A DNA stretch of 8,210 nucleotides from Alphaproteobacteria bacterium (GTDB lineage: Bacteria > Pseudomonadota > Alphaproteobacteria > RF32 > CAG-239). This document shows positions 1-7,107 of this stretch, in pieces. Positions within the stretch are counted from its first letter, which is position 1, and each line of letters opens with the position of its first letter. The translations under genes were made by a program, and so were the position numbers. The notes beneath the pieces are model-generated. The model did not search any database. It was not told the DNA's origin and saw nothing but the letters and a program-made list of their open reading frames with translations. Where the stretch lies: positions 1 through 8,210 of the forward strand of contig DPKR01000130.1 in the NCBI GenBank assembly GCA_003542415.1, read 5' to 3'.

Positions 1-576
1 CCGAAATGTGAACTTCATTTTAAAAACCCCTACACTTTGCTCGTGGCTGTTGTGTTGTCTGCCCAAAGCACCGATAAAGGTGTTAATAAGGCAACCGAGC
101 CTTTGTTTGAAATTGTCGATACCCCGCAAAAAATGCTCGATTTAGGCATTGAAAACTTAAAAAAATACATCAAGACCATCGGCTTATATAACAACAAGGC
201 CAAAAATATTATGGCACTGAGCGCCGAGCTTGTTCAAAAATTTAGCGGCGAAGTGCCTTCAAACAGGGAAGCTTTGGAAAGTTTGGCAGGAGTTGGCCGC
301 AAGACAGCCAATGTTGTTTTAAACGTTTGGTTCGGTAGGCCGACTTTGGCGGTTGATACTCATGTTTTCCGCATATCTCATCGTCTTGGTTTTTCAGAGG
401 GCAAAACCCCACGCGAGGTGGAAGATGATTTAATAAAAGTTTTGCCTCAAAAATACATCAAAAATGCAAACCACTGGCTTGTTTTGTTCGGGCGCTATAC
501 CTGCAAAGCCATTAAGCCCGATTGCCCAAACTGCCCGATAGCAAAATATTGTGAAAGTAAAGATAAATTAATATAG
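1..576 (+). CDS. nth: Endonuclease III, DNA glycosylase/AP lyase (5' end outside window)
   Basis: Base-excision repair enzyme that removes oxidised pyrimidines and cleaves the abasic site by beta-elimination. The frame is open from base 1, so the true start lies upstream. By matching the catalytic residues to E. coli numbering, about 19 N-terminal residues are missing. The visible part begins PKCELHFKNPYTLLVAVVLSAQ, the usual helix before the 'LSAQ.TD..VNKAT' signature. The helix-hairpin-helix is LAGVGRKTANVVLN, with the Schiff-base lysine (E. coli K120) encoded at 301-303. The catalytic aspartate of VDTH (E. coli D138) is at 355-357. The C-terminus has the 4Fe-4S ligand pattern C-X6-C-X2-C-X5-C, with all four cysteines present, so the enzyme looks functional. 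It converges with parE, and a repeat element begins directly after its stop codon. The four-cysteine cluster and the lysine/aspartate pair make Nth preferable to MutY, which lacks the catalytic lysine. Confidence 0.96.
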   Translation, partial: PKCELHFKNPYTLLVAVVLSAQSTDKGVNKATEPLFEIVDTPQKMLDLGIENLKKYIKTIGLYNNKAKNIMALSAELVQKFSGEVPSNREALESLAGVGRKTANVVLNVWFGRPTLAVDTHVFRISHRLGFSEGKTPREVEDDLIKVLPQKYIKNANHWLVLFGRYTCKAIKPDCPNCPIAKYCESKDKLI

Positions 577-686
577 CATAAACTTTAAAAAATGAGTCGA
601 AATTTGTTTTTCAAAAAGCTTGGAGAATGGTTTAGATAATGCGGTTTTCAAGGCGAGCAAAATTTTAATGTACAAAGAAATACATG
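577..686. repeat. Intergenic repeat, copy 1 (110 bp)
   Basis: First of two direct copies spaced exactly 139 bp apart; the second is at 716-825. By eye the copies differ at four positions (587, 588, 599 and 680). This copy starts on the base after the nth stop codon. Its right half, GGTTTTCAAGG (643-653), can pair with CCTTGAAACACC (699-710) just beyond the copied stretch, so this copy can also fold back, less extensively than copy 2. No ORF or transposase lies inside. It is probably a dispersed non-coding repeat, but the window alone cannot show whether other copies exist. Confidence 0.85.
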
Positions 687-715
687 CTGTGTAAAATTCC
701 TTGAAACACCTATAA

Positions 716-825
716 CATAAACTTTGGAAAATGAGTCAAAATTTGTTTTTCAAAAAGCTTGGAGAATGGTTTAGATAATGCGGTTTTCAAGGCGAGCAAA
801 ATTTTAATGTACAAAGAAGTACATG
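716..825. repeat. Intergenic repeat, copy 2 (110 bp)
   Basis: Second direct copy of 577-686, in the same orientation and without indels. The copies diverge abruptly after TACATG (825). Here the sequence continues as the complementary right arm of a long palindrome (752-879); after copy 1 it continues as a different, shorter right arm (687-710). One of the few differences (G at 819) completes the GTAC/GTAC pairing at the palindrome centre. Copy 2 therefore looks like the better-preserved element, and copy 1 like a truncated or rearranged one. Confidence 0.85.
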
Positions 826-879
826 AATTTTGCGAGACCGTAGAAAACCACTTTAGATGAGCCATTATACAAGCTTTTT
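752..879. repeat. Long imperfect palindrome at the nth/parE convergence; possible bidirectional terminator
   Basis: Two 61-nt arms (752-812 and 819-879) flank a 6-nt AAAGAA loop, symmetric about 815.5. Without gaps about two thirds of positions pair. Well-paired blocks are AAAAAGCTTG at the outer ends, AATGG/CCATT, GGTTTTC/GAAAACC, and a GTAC block by the loop; allowing a 2-nt shift, GCAAAATT pairs with AATTTTGC. The outer end overlaps the parE stop codon (878-880). Lying between converging genes, it could end transcription from both sides or protect 3' ends. It has no classic GC stem with a long U-tract, so the terminator role is inference. Confidence 0.7.
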
Positions 880-2866
880 ATATGTCGAGATCTTCGGCAA
901 ATTTAGCCTGTTCTATAATGAACTGGAATCTCAGCTCCGGATTTTTGCCCATCAAACGTTCAACTTGGCGGCGGGTGGCAAAAGCTTCTTCCTTGCCTTC
1001 TTCGGTGTTTGTTGAAGGCAGGGTCACTTTTAAGAGCACACGATTGTTTTTATCCATCGTTGTTTCTTTGAGTTGCTGTGCACTCATCTCGCCCAAACCT
1101 TTAAAACGGCTGATGTCGGGCTTAATATTTCCTTTGACGAACTTTTTCAAAATTTTATCTTTTTCATCATCGTCCAAAGCATAATAGTTTTTTGCCCCAA
1201 TCACGATTTTGTATAAAGGCGGCGTTGCAATAAAGAGGTGTCCGTTTTCAATCAGCTTTGGCATATGTTGGTAAAAAAATGTCATCAAAAGCGATGTAAT
1301 ATGCGCACCGTCCACATCGGCATCAGTCATAATAATGATGCGTTCATAACGCAGATTTTCTTCTTTATAATCGTCTTTTGTGCCGCAGCCTAAAGCCTCA
1401 ATCATATCTTTAATTTCTTGGTTTTGGGTAATTTTTTCCAAGCTTGCGCTTGCCACATTCAAAATCTTACCTCTTAAAGGCAAAATCGCCTGAGTCACAC
1501 GGTCGCGCCCTTGTTTTGCCGAACCGCCTGCCGAATCGCCCTCAACGATAAATATTTCGGTGTCTTCGGCCGCAGCCTTTGAACAATCGGCAAGCTTTCC
1601 CGGCAGCCTTAATTTTTTTGTCGGGGTTTTTCTGAGCTGCACCTTTTCTTCTTTACGCTTTTTGCGAAGATCTGCTTTTGCAATCACATAATCAAGCAGC
1701 GCCGATGCGTTTTCAGGGTCAATCGAGAGGTAGTGGTCAAATGCGTCTTTCACGGCTGTTTCAACAAGGCGCACCGCCTTGGTTGAGGTGAGTTTGTCTT
1801 TTGTTTGCCCTTGAAATTGCGGGTCTGTGATAAACACCGAAAGCATCAAAGCCGCGTCTGCCAAAAAGTCTTCTGCCGTCACACTTGCCGCTTTTTTAAC
1901 ATTTGCCATATCGGCATATTCTTTAAGGCTTTTTAAGAGTGCAGATTTAAAGCCTTGTTCATGCGTTCCGCCAAAAGGCGTAATCACCGTGTTGCAATAA
2001 GAATATGTGAAGCCGTTTTCATCTTCCGGCCATGTGATTGCCCATTCAACGCGGCCTTCCGAGTTTGCAAAATCCTGCTCGCCCGCAAACATCGTGCGGT
2101 TGATTGTTGTGCGCGAACCGATTTGAAAATTTAAAAAATCTCTCAAGCCGTTCGGATAGTGCAATTCGGCAGATGTTGGCAGGTTTTCGTTTTCTTTTGC
2201 AAAAACCTCATCACACCCCCAGTTGATTTTCACCCCTTTGAACAAAAAGGCTTTTGAGCGCGCCATGCGATAAACACGTGCCGCATCAAACTTTGAAGAA
2301 GCCCCGAAAATTTCTTCATCCGGAGTGAATGTGATGGATGTGCCGCGGCGGTTAGACACGTTTGAAACGAATGTCAATGGTGTAATGGGTTTTCCTTTTG
2401 AGTATTCTTGGCGCCAAAGCTTTTTATCGCGTGCGACTTCAACAATAAGCGACGATGATAAAGCGTTCACAACCGACAACCCCACGCCGTGCAAACCGCC
2501 CGAAACCTTATAAACATTTGAGCTGAACTTTCCGCCGGAGTGAAGCGTTGTTAAAATCACTTCAAGCGCTGATTTATTAGGATATTTCGGGTGTTCGTCA
2601 ACAGGGATTCCTCGCCCGTTGTCTTCAATGGTGATTGAATTGTTTTCATGCACATAAACATCAATGTGGTTGGCATATCCCGCCACAGCCTCATCCATCG
2701 AGTTGTCCAAAATTTCGGCAACCAAATGATGCAGTGCCGTTTCGTCCGTGCCGCCGATATACATACCCGGCCTGTATCTCACGGGTTCCAAGCCTTCCAA
2801 AACATCAATATCTTGCGCGCTGTATTCTTCTTTAACCGCTAAATTTGTTTCAAATAAATCCGCCAT
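878..2866 (-). CDS. parE: DNA topoisomerase IV subunit B (ATPase/TOPRIM subunit)
   Basis: ATP-binding subunit of topoisomerase IV, which with ParC decatenates daughter chromosomes. At 662 residues it fits ParE; GyrB of Gram-negatives is usually near 800 because of a TOPRIM insertion that is absent here. The GHKL ATPase comes first: E51 and N55 in EILDNSMDEA, D82 in EDNGRGIP, and the G-loop GGLHGVGLSVVNA (123-135). The transducer domain follows, with the ATP-contacting lysine K356 in QTKDKL. TOPRIM metal ligands are E442 (VEGDSAGG) and D515/D517 (DADVDG). The C-terminal RFKGLGEMSAQQL (587-599) is intact. The ATG at 2864-2866 has a purine-rich AAAGAG about 6 nt upstream and gives the expected N-terminus (MADLFET...VLEGLEPVRYRPGMYIGGTDE). 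It is transcribed toward nth and away from the small gene at 3131. parC is not in the window. GyrB is the only serious alternative and fits less well. Confidence 0.95.
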   Translation of the reverse strand: MADLFETNLAVKEEYSAQDIDVLEGLEPVRYRPGMYIGGTDETALHHLVAEILDNSMDEAVAGYANHIDVYVHENNSITIEDNGRGIPVDEHPKYPNKSALEVILTTLHSGGKFSSNVYKVSGGLHGVGLSVVNALSSSLIVEVARDKKLWRQEYSKGKPITPLTFVSNVSNRRGTSITFTPDEEIFGASSKFDAARVYRMARSKAFLFKGVKINWGCDEVFAKENENLPTSAELHYPNGLRDFLNFQIGSRTTINRTMFAGEQDFANSEGRVEWAITWPEDENGFTYSYCNTVITPFGGTHEQGFKSALLKSLKEYADMANVKKAASVTAEDFLADAALMLSVFITDPQFQGQTKDKLTSTKAVRLVETAVKDAFDHYLSIDPENASALLDYVIAKADLRKKRKEEKVQLRKTPTKKLRLPGKLADCSKAAAEDTEIFIVEGDSAGGSAKQGRDRVTQAILPLRGKILNVASASLEKITQNQEIKDMIEALGCGTKDDYKEENLRYERIIIMTDADVDGAHITSLLMTFFYQHMPKLIENGHLFIATPPLYKIVIGAKNYYALDDDEKDKILKKFVKGNIKPDISRFKGLGEMSAQQLKETTMDKNNRVLLKVTLPSTNTEEGKEEAFATRRQVERLMGKNPELRFQFIIEQAKFAEDLDI

Positions 2867-2897
2867 TTACATCTCTTTATAGTTTTTATTGCTTGTT

Positions 2898-2926
2898 TTT
2901 ATATACCCTCCCGCCCCATTTCTCAA
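2898..2926 (-). promoter_or_regulatory. Predicted sigma-70 promoter of parE
   Basis: On the minus strand TTGAGA (2921-2926) and TATAAA (2898-2903) are separated by 17 nt. This predicts a start near 2891 and a leader of about 25 nt before the parE ATG. A second -35 candidate, TTGACT, lies slightly upstream but at poorer spacing. Prediction from consensus only. Confidence 0.6.
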
Positions 2927-2956
2927 GTCAAATTTCAAAGAAATTAACGATTTTTA

Positions 2957-2985
2957 TTGCCAACCTTTCAAAAAAATGCTATAAT
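2957..2985 (+). promoter_or_regulatory. Strong predicted extended -10 promoter for the 3131 gene
   Basis: TTGCCA (2957-2962) and a perfect TATAAT (2980-2985) are separated by 17 nt, with an upstream TGC giving the extended -10 form TGNTATAAT. It predicts a start near 2992, an unusually long leader of about 139 nt before the ATG at 3131, and a transcript of about 415 nt to the terminator ending near 3406. It lies back-to-back with the parE promoter, about 30 bp between the -35 boxes. Confidence 0.7.
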
Positions 2986-3130
2986 TGATTCAGTTACAAA
3001 ATTGTTATGAATATTATTATCTGCATTATCTGCCGTGTGTGCGATAAGATACGATGTCTTTCATGGCTTTTTGTAATGTGTTGTTGATTGAAGCGTAAAA
3101 CTGATTATTAACAATTAATACCTATAAATC

Positions 3131-3328
3131 ATGAAAATTCTAGTAAAAGTCGCGGCCAGTATTTTGTTCGTTATGGCATTCGCCGCTGTAGGCCTTCTGG
3201 CTCTTTACGGCGCAAAAATGCCAGACAACCCGAAAATATGCAAGTATCTTGCATATTTTGCAGCGGTTGTATCTGGCTTAGCGGCAATCGCAACTCCTTT
3301 TCTTTGGTTTTTTCTAGAATGGGAGTAA
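3131..3328 (+). CDS. Small two-helix membrane protein, function unknown
   Basis: A 65-residue product with two hydrophobic stretches, about residues 7-27 (VAASILFVMAFAAVGLLALYG) and 39-62 (YLAYFAAVVSGLAAIATPFLWFFL). They are joined by a short polar turn AKMPDNPKICK, and the protein ends in acidic EWE. It is probably an inner-membrane hairpin protein. The ATG is the first possible start, since an in-frame TAA lies at 3125-3127. There is no clear Shine-Dalgarno sequence, which lowers confidence. Support comes from context: a strong promoter upstream, a strong terminator ending just after the stop, and a membrane-like composition that a random frame seldom gives. I do not recognise the family. 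The alternative is that this unit mainly makes a structured RNA and the ORF is incidental. Confidence 0.55.
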   Translation: MKILVKVAASILFVMAFAAVGLLALYGAKMPDNPKICKYLAYFAAVVSGLAAIATPFLWFFLEWE

Positions 3329-3336
3329 AAAAACAC

Positions 3337-3406
3337 AAAAGCACCCTTTGCGATAAATCATCCCTTCCTTTTTGGATTGGTTGACTAAACAAAGGGTGCT
3401 TTTTTT
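3337..3406 (+). terminator. Rho-independent terminator of the small membrane-protein unit
   Basis: A perfect 14-bp stem, AAAAGCACCCTTTG (3337-3350) with CAAAGGGTGCTTTT (3390-3403), is followed by a T-run to 3406. The 39-nt loop is longer than usual for a terminator. On the opposite strand the stem is followed by a T-rich stretch, so it may act in both directions. Confidence 0.85.
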
Positions 3407-3466
3407 GTTGTTTACGCATTTTTCCCTCATTCTTCATTTTTACCGCAAGCTAAAACTCTAAGAGTC

Positions 3467-3501
3467 ACCCCTCGCCGAGCAAGGCGAGCGCGTCAAGGGG
3501 T
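3467..3501. other. GC-rich nested hairpin in the dnaE upstream gap
   Basis: ACCCCT (3467-3472) pairs with AGGGGT (3496-3501), and inside it CTCGCC (3471-3476) pairs with GGCGAG (3483-3488) around a GAGCAA loop. The two stems share two bases, so only one can form completely. The stretch is much richer in GC than its AT-rich surroundings and has no T-tract, so it is not an obvious terminator. No gene is visible between 3407 and 3592. It may be a repeat element or a structured site; its function is unknown. Confidence 0.5.
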
Positions 3502-3592
3502 CTACAAATTATTAAATCCTCTCTTTTATTGCAGATACACTACTTTCATCGTTCTTCTTCAGATTTTTTATTGCATCAATTTGAAATTACCC

Positions 3593-3621
3593 TTGAGAAT
3601 CGTTTTTTAAATCTTTATAAT
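3593..3621 (+). promoter_or_regulatory. Predicted dnaE promoter giving a leaderless mRNA
   Basis: TTGAGA (3593-3598), a 17-nt spacer and a perfect TATAAT (3616-3621) form a strong sigma-70 match. The dnaE ATG begins at 3630, only 8 nt after the -10 box, where transcription itself would start. No Shine-Dalgarno sequence precedes the ATG. Confidence 0.65.
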
Positions 3622-3629
3622 CTTTTGTT

Positions 3630-6600
3630 ATGACAGATCCTAAGTTTATACATCTTCGTGTGCATACGGCCTATTCGCTTTCAGAAGGTGCCATTAAAAT
3701 CGGCGATTTAATCTCTCGCTTGAAAGAAATGGGCATGCCTGCTGTCGCCATGACCGACTCGGGCAATATGTTCGGCGGCAAAGCAATTTCGACATACGCC
3801 TCAGAGGCCGGCATTAAGCCGATTTTAGGCTGTCAGTTTTTTTTGCATAATCCTGATTCCGACGACATTTTAAAATCAAAGGGCAAAGCCTTAGAGCGCG
3901 ACAAATTCATTTTGCTTGTTCAAAATGAAACGGGCTACCAAAACATCATGAAACTGATGAAACGTTTTTATTTGGATAACACCCAAAGTGGCAGCGAGCC
4001 CGAGCTCACTTATCAAGATTTAGAAGAACTAAACGAGGGCTTAATTGCCTTAACCGCCGGTTTTGAAGGCCCTATCGGCAGGCTTCTTTTAGAAAACCGC
4101 AAAGACGAAGCTAATGCACTGACCGAGCACCTTCATCAAATTTTCGGCGACAGGCTTTATATCGAGCTTTCGCGTATCGGTTTGCCTCAAGAGGCGCAAA
4201 CCGAGCCTGATTTTATTGATCTTGCTTATCAACATAACATTGCGCTTGTTGCCACCAACGAGGCCTTTTTCCTTGATGCCGAAATGTATGAAGCGCATGA
4301 TGCCTTGATTTGCATCGCTGCCGGTGAAATCATTGCAAATGATGATCGCAAACACTATTCTGTCAACAACCGTCTCAAAACAGAATCTGAAATGCTTGAG
4401 CTTTTTGCCGATTTGCCCGAAGCGCTTGAAAACTCGGTTAACATTGCAAAACGTTGCAACTATTTATCTGAAAAAGTCAAACCGCTTTTGCCTATTTTTG
4501 AGTGTCCGGACGGCAAAAGCCAAGATGAATATATTACCGAAGAAGCCTACAAAGGCCTCAAAGAGCGCATGGAAAAACAGGTCTACACTCCTGATATGAC
4601 AGAAAGCCAAAAAGCCGAGATTGATAAAAAATATTTTGATCGCTTGGAATATGAGCTCAGTGTCATCAAACGCATGGGTTTCCCCGGCTATTTTCTGATT
4701 GTGTCTGATTTTATTCGCTGGTCAAAAACGCACGGTGTACCGGTCGGCCCCGGACGTGGTTCCGGCGCGGGTTCAATTGTTGCTTGGTCTTTGAAAATCA
4801 CCGAGCTTGACCCCATCAAATTAGAGCTTTTGTTTGAACGTTTCTTAAATCCTGACCGTGTCAATATGCCTGATTTTGACGTTGATTTTTGTCAGGAGAA
4901 TCGTGAAAAAACGATTGAATATGTTCAAAACAAATATGGCTTTGACCATGTTGCTCAAATCATCACCTACGGCAAACTGCAGGCAAAAAACGTCATTCGC
5001 GATGTTGCCCGCGTCATGCAAATGCCTTATTCGCAGGCCGACAAGCTTTCCAAAATGGTTCCGCCTCCCGTTCAAGGCAAAAATGTTTCTTTGAAACAAG
5101 CTTTAGAAATGGTGCCGGAGCTCGAGCAAATGCGTGTTTCCGACCCGCGAATCAACAAACTTTTCGATATCTGCATGAAACTGGAGGGCTTATATCGCCA
5201 GTCCGGCGTCCACGCCGCAGGTGTTGTGATCGGCGATCGTCCGCTTGATGAGCTTGTGCCTTTATATAAAGATCCCAAAGCTGAAATGCCCGTCACACAA
5301 TATGACATGAAGTTTGTTGAAGAAACAGGCCTCATCAAGTTTGACTTTTTAGGCCTCAAAACCCTCACCGTCATCAAAAAGGCTGTCGATTGGGTTGAAA
5401 AAACACACGGTATCAAACTTGATATGGAAACAATTCCTTTAGATGATAAAGAAACTTATGAAATGATGCAAAGGGGCGATACTTGTGCGGTGTTCCAGTT
5501 TGAATCGCCCGGCATGCAAAATGTTCACAAACAAATCAAGCCTGACCGCTTTGAAGACCTGATTGCTATTGTGTCTTTATATCGACCGGGGCCGATGGAT
5601 AACATCCCGACATACATCAAACGCAAACACGGTGAAGAGCAAATCACCTATCTCCACCCTGCCCTTGCGCCTATTTTGGATGAAACATACGGCATTATGG
5701 TTTATCAAGAACAGGTGATGCAAATTGCGCGGAGCCTCGCCGGCTACACCATGGGCGAAGCAGATAAACTCCGCAAAGTTATGGGCAAAAAGCAGATTCA
5801 AGAAATTCCGAAGCAACGCGAAAAATTTATGAAAGGCGCCCTTGCAAACGGCATCAAAGAAGATATTGCAAGCTCGATTTTCGACCAAATGGAAAAATTT
5901 GCCTCCTACGGTTTCAACAAATCGCACGCCGCTGCCTATTCGCTGATTTCATATCAAACGGCCTATTTAAAGTGTCACTATCCGCTTGAGTTTATGTGTG
6001 CGGTGATGGATTTAGATATCACCAACACCGACAAACTTTTGACTTTTGTGGCCGATTGCAAAGACATGAATTTTGAGGTTTTGCCACCAAACATCAACAA
6101 ATCTCAAGCTGATTTTTCGGTTGAAAACGGCAATATTCGCTATGCTTTGGGAGCAGTCAAAGGGGTGAGTGCGGCTGCCATGAGCGGCATTGTTTCCGAA
6201 CGCGAAAAGAACGGGGCTTTCAAGAACATCTCCGATTTTTGCCATCGAATCGATATCAAATTCATCAACCGCAAACAATTAGAGCAACTTATCAAGGCCG
6301 GTGCTTTTGATGAAATCGAGAAAAATCGTCAAAAGCTTTTTGAAAACATTGAAAACATTTTAAAACACATTTCCGCTTCAACCGAAACAAAAACAAGCGC
6401 ACAATCTTCGCTTTTCGGCACAGAGGAACTCAGCTCCGAAATCAGACTCAAAGATGCTCCCGATTGGCCTAATTTGGAAAGGCTCCGCATGGAAGCGGAA
6501 GCCATCGGTTTTTATCTTTCCGCCCATCCGTTAGATGCCTATAAAGAAAGCATTGAAAAGTTAGGCTTGAAAAATTGCAACCAAATCATGGCAAACATCG

Positions 6601-7106
6601 AGCTTGGCGATAAAATTCAGGCGAGTGTTGCCGCTTGTGTTGAAAACGTGCAAAAAAGGGTAGCCAAAACATCAGGCAATAAATATGCTTTCGTTTCTTT
6701 GTCCGATAATGCCGGCGCCGTTGAAGCACTCATATTTTCCGACGGCCTAGCCAAATACGAACATATTTTAACTTCCGGCGAGCCTGTCCTTGCCAAACTT
6801 TCGATTGAAAAACTTGATCCCGAAAAAGGCCCTCGTGTTTTGATTGAAAGCGTCAAAACTTTAGATGAGGCAATTGCTCAAAGCGCCAACGGTGTGATTA
6901 TATATTTAAATAGCATTGATGCCGTTCAAGGCTTAAAACAAATTTTGAGCCAAGACAAACAAGGTGCAAACAAAGTTTATCTTATCCCCGAAATCAAAGG
7001 GTGGGATGTCAAAATTGAACTTTCAGGCGGCTATGCCTTTGCTGATCCGGCCATTTTATCCAAGATGCGTGCCGTTGCCGGCATAACACAAATTAAGGAG
7101 ATTTAA
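3630..7106 (+). CDS. dnaE: DNA polymerase III alpha subunit, replicative polymerase
   Basis: Catalytic subunit of the chromosomal replicase; 1158 residues, a normal DnaE1 length. The N-terminal PHP domain begins FIHLRVHTAYSLSEGA (6-21). Its second metal motif reads MTDSGNMFG (41-49), with serine where metal-binding PHP domains have histidine, so PHP nuclease activity is unlikely and proofreading should come from a separate DnaQ. The polymerase core has GPGRGSGAGS (373-382), catalytic aspartates D417 and D419 in PDFDVDF, and D572 in KFDFLGL, matching E. coli D401, D403 and D555. The fingers region includes SLYRPGPMDNIP (649-660) and FNKSHAAAYS (762-771). A helix-hairpin-helix region lies near 836-870, a beta-clamp motif QSSLF at 925-929, and an OB fold at about 993-1075. 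The start matches the family N-terminus and leaves no room for a leader. It overlaps functionally with the next gene, whose ribosome site lies in the last dnaE codons. Error-prone DnaE2 is unlikely because the clamp motif and C-terminal domain are complete. Confidence 0.97.
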   Translation: MTDPKFIHLRVHTAYSLSEGAIKIGDLISRLKEMGMPAVAMTDSGNMFGGKAISTYASEAGIKPILGCQFFLHNPDSDDILKSKGKALERDKFILLVQNETGYQNIMKLMKRFYLDNTQSGSEPELTYQDLEELNEGLIALTAGFEGPIGRLLLENRKDEANALTEHLHQIFGDRLYIELSRIGLPQEAQTEPDFIDLAYQHNIALVATNEAFFLDAEMYEAHDALICIAAGEIIANDDRKHYSVNNRLKTESEMLELFADLPEALENSVNIAKRCNYLSEKVKPLLPIFECPDGKSQDEYITEEAYKGLKERMEKQVYTPDMTESQKAEIDKKYFDRLEYELSVIKRMGFPGYFLIVSDFIRWSKTHGVPVGPGRGSGAGSIVAWSLKITELDPIKLELLFERFLNPDRVNMPDFDVDFCQENREKTIEYVQNKYGFDHVAQIITYGKLQAKNVIRDVARVMQMPYSQADKLSKMVPPPVQGKNVSLKQALEMVPELEQMRVSDPRINKLFDICMKLEGLYRQSGVHAAGVVIGDRPLDELVPLYKDPKAEMPVTQYDMKFVEETGLIKFDFLGLKTLTVIKKAVDWVEKTHGIKLDMETIPLDDKETYEMMQRGDTCAVFQFESPGMQNVHKQIKPDRFEDLIAIVSLYRPGPMDNIPTYIKRKHGEEQITYLHPALAPILDETYGIMVYQEQVMQIARSLAGYTMGEADKLRKVMGKKQIQEIPKQREKFMKGALANGIKEDIASSIFDQMEKFASYGFNKSHAAAYSLISYQTAYLKCHYPLEFMCAVMDLDITNTDKLLTFVADCKDMNFEVLPPNINKSQADFSVENGNIRYALGAVKGVSAAAMSGIVSEREKNGAFKNISDFCHRIDIKFINRKQLEQLIKAGAFDEIEKNRQKLFENIENILKHISASTETKTSAQSSLFGTEELSSEIRLKDAPDWPNLERLRMEAEAIGFYLSAHPLDAYKESIEKLGLKNCNQIMANIELGDKIQASVAACVENVQKRVAKTSGNKYAFVSLSDNAGAVEALIFSDGLAKYEHILTSGEPVLAKLSIEKLDPEKGPRVLIESVKTLDEAIAQSANGVIIYLNSIDAVQGLKQILSQDKQGANKVYLIPEIKGWDVKIELSGGYAFADPAILSKMRAVAGITQIKEI
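7095..7100 (+). promoter_or_regulatory. Shine-Dalgarno AAGGAG inside the end of dnaE
   Basis: AAGGAG lies 7 nt before the ATG at 7108 and falls in the codons for the penultimate Lys-Glu of DnaE. It is the best ribosome site in the window and fixes the start of the downstream membrane protein. It implies that the two genes are cotranscribed, and probably translationally coupled, since the dnaE stop (7104-7106) is one base before the ATG. Confidence 0.85.
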
Positions 7107-7107
7107 T

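Noticed and set aside
882..1184. A 100-codon plus-strand frame inside parE
   Set aside because: It is a shadow of parE, whose protein is complete and conserved in the other frame.
3171..3437. An 88-codon minus-strand frame opposite the small membrane gene
   Set aside because: It runs through the terminator hairpin, has no domain or membrane pattern, and has no sensible promoter; the plus-strand frame fits the promoter and terminator better.
3630..7106. A PHP-domain exonuclease acting as built-in proofreader
   Set aside because: The motif reads MTDSGNMFG with serine in place of a metal-binding histidine, as expected for DnaE that relies on DnaQ.
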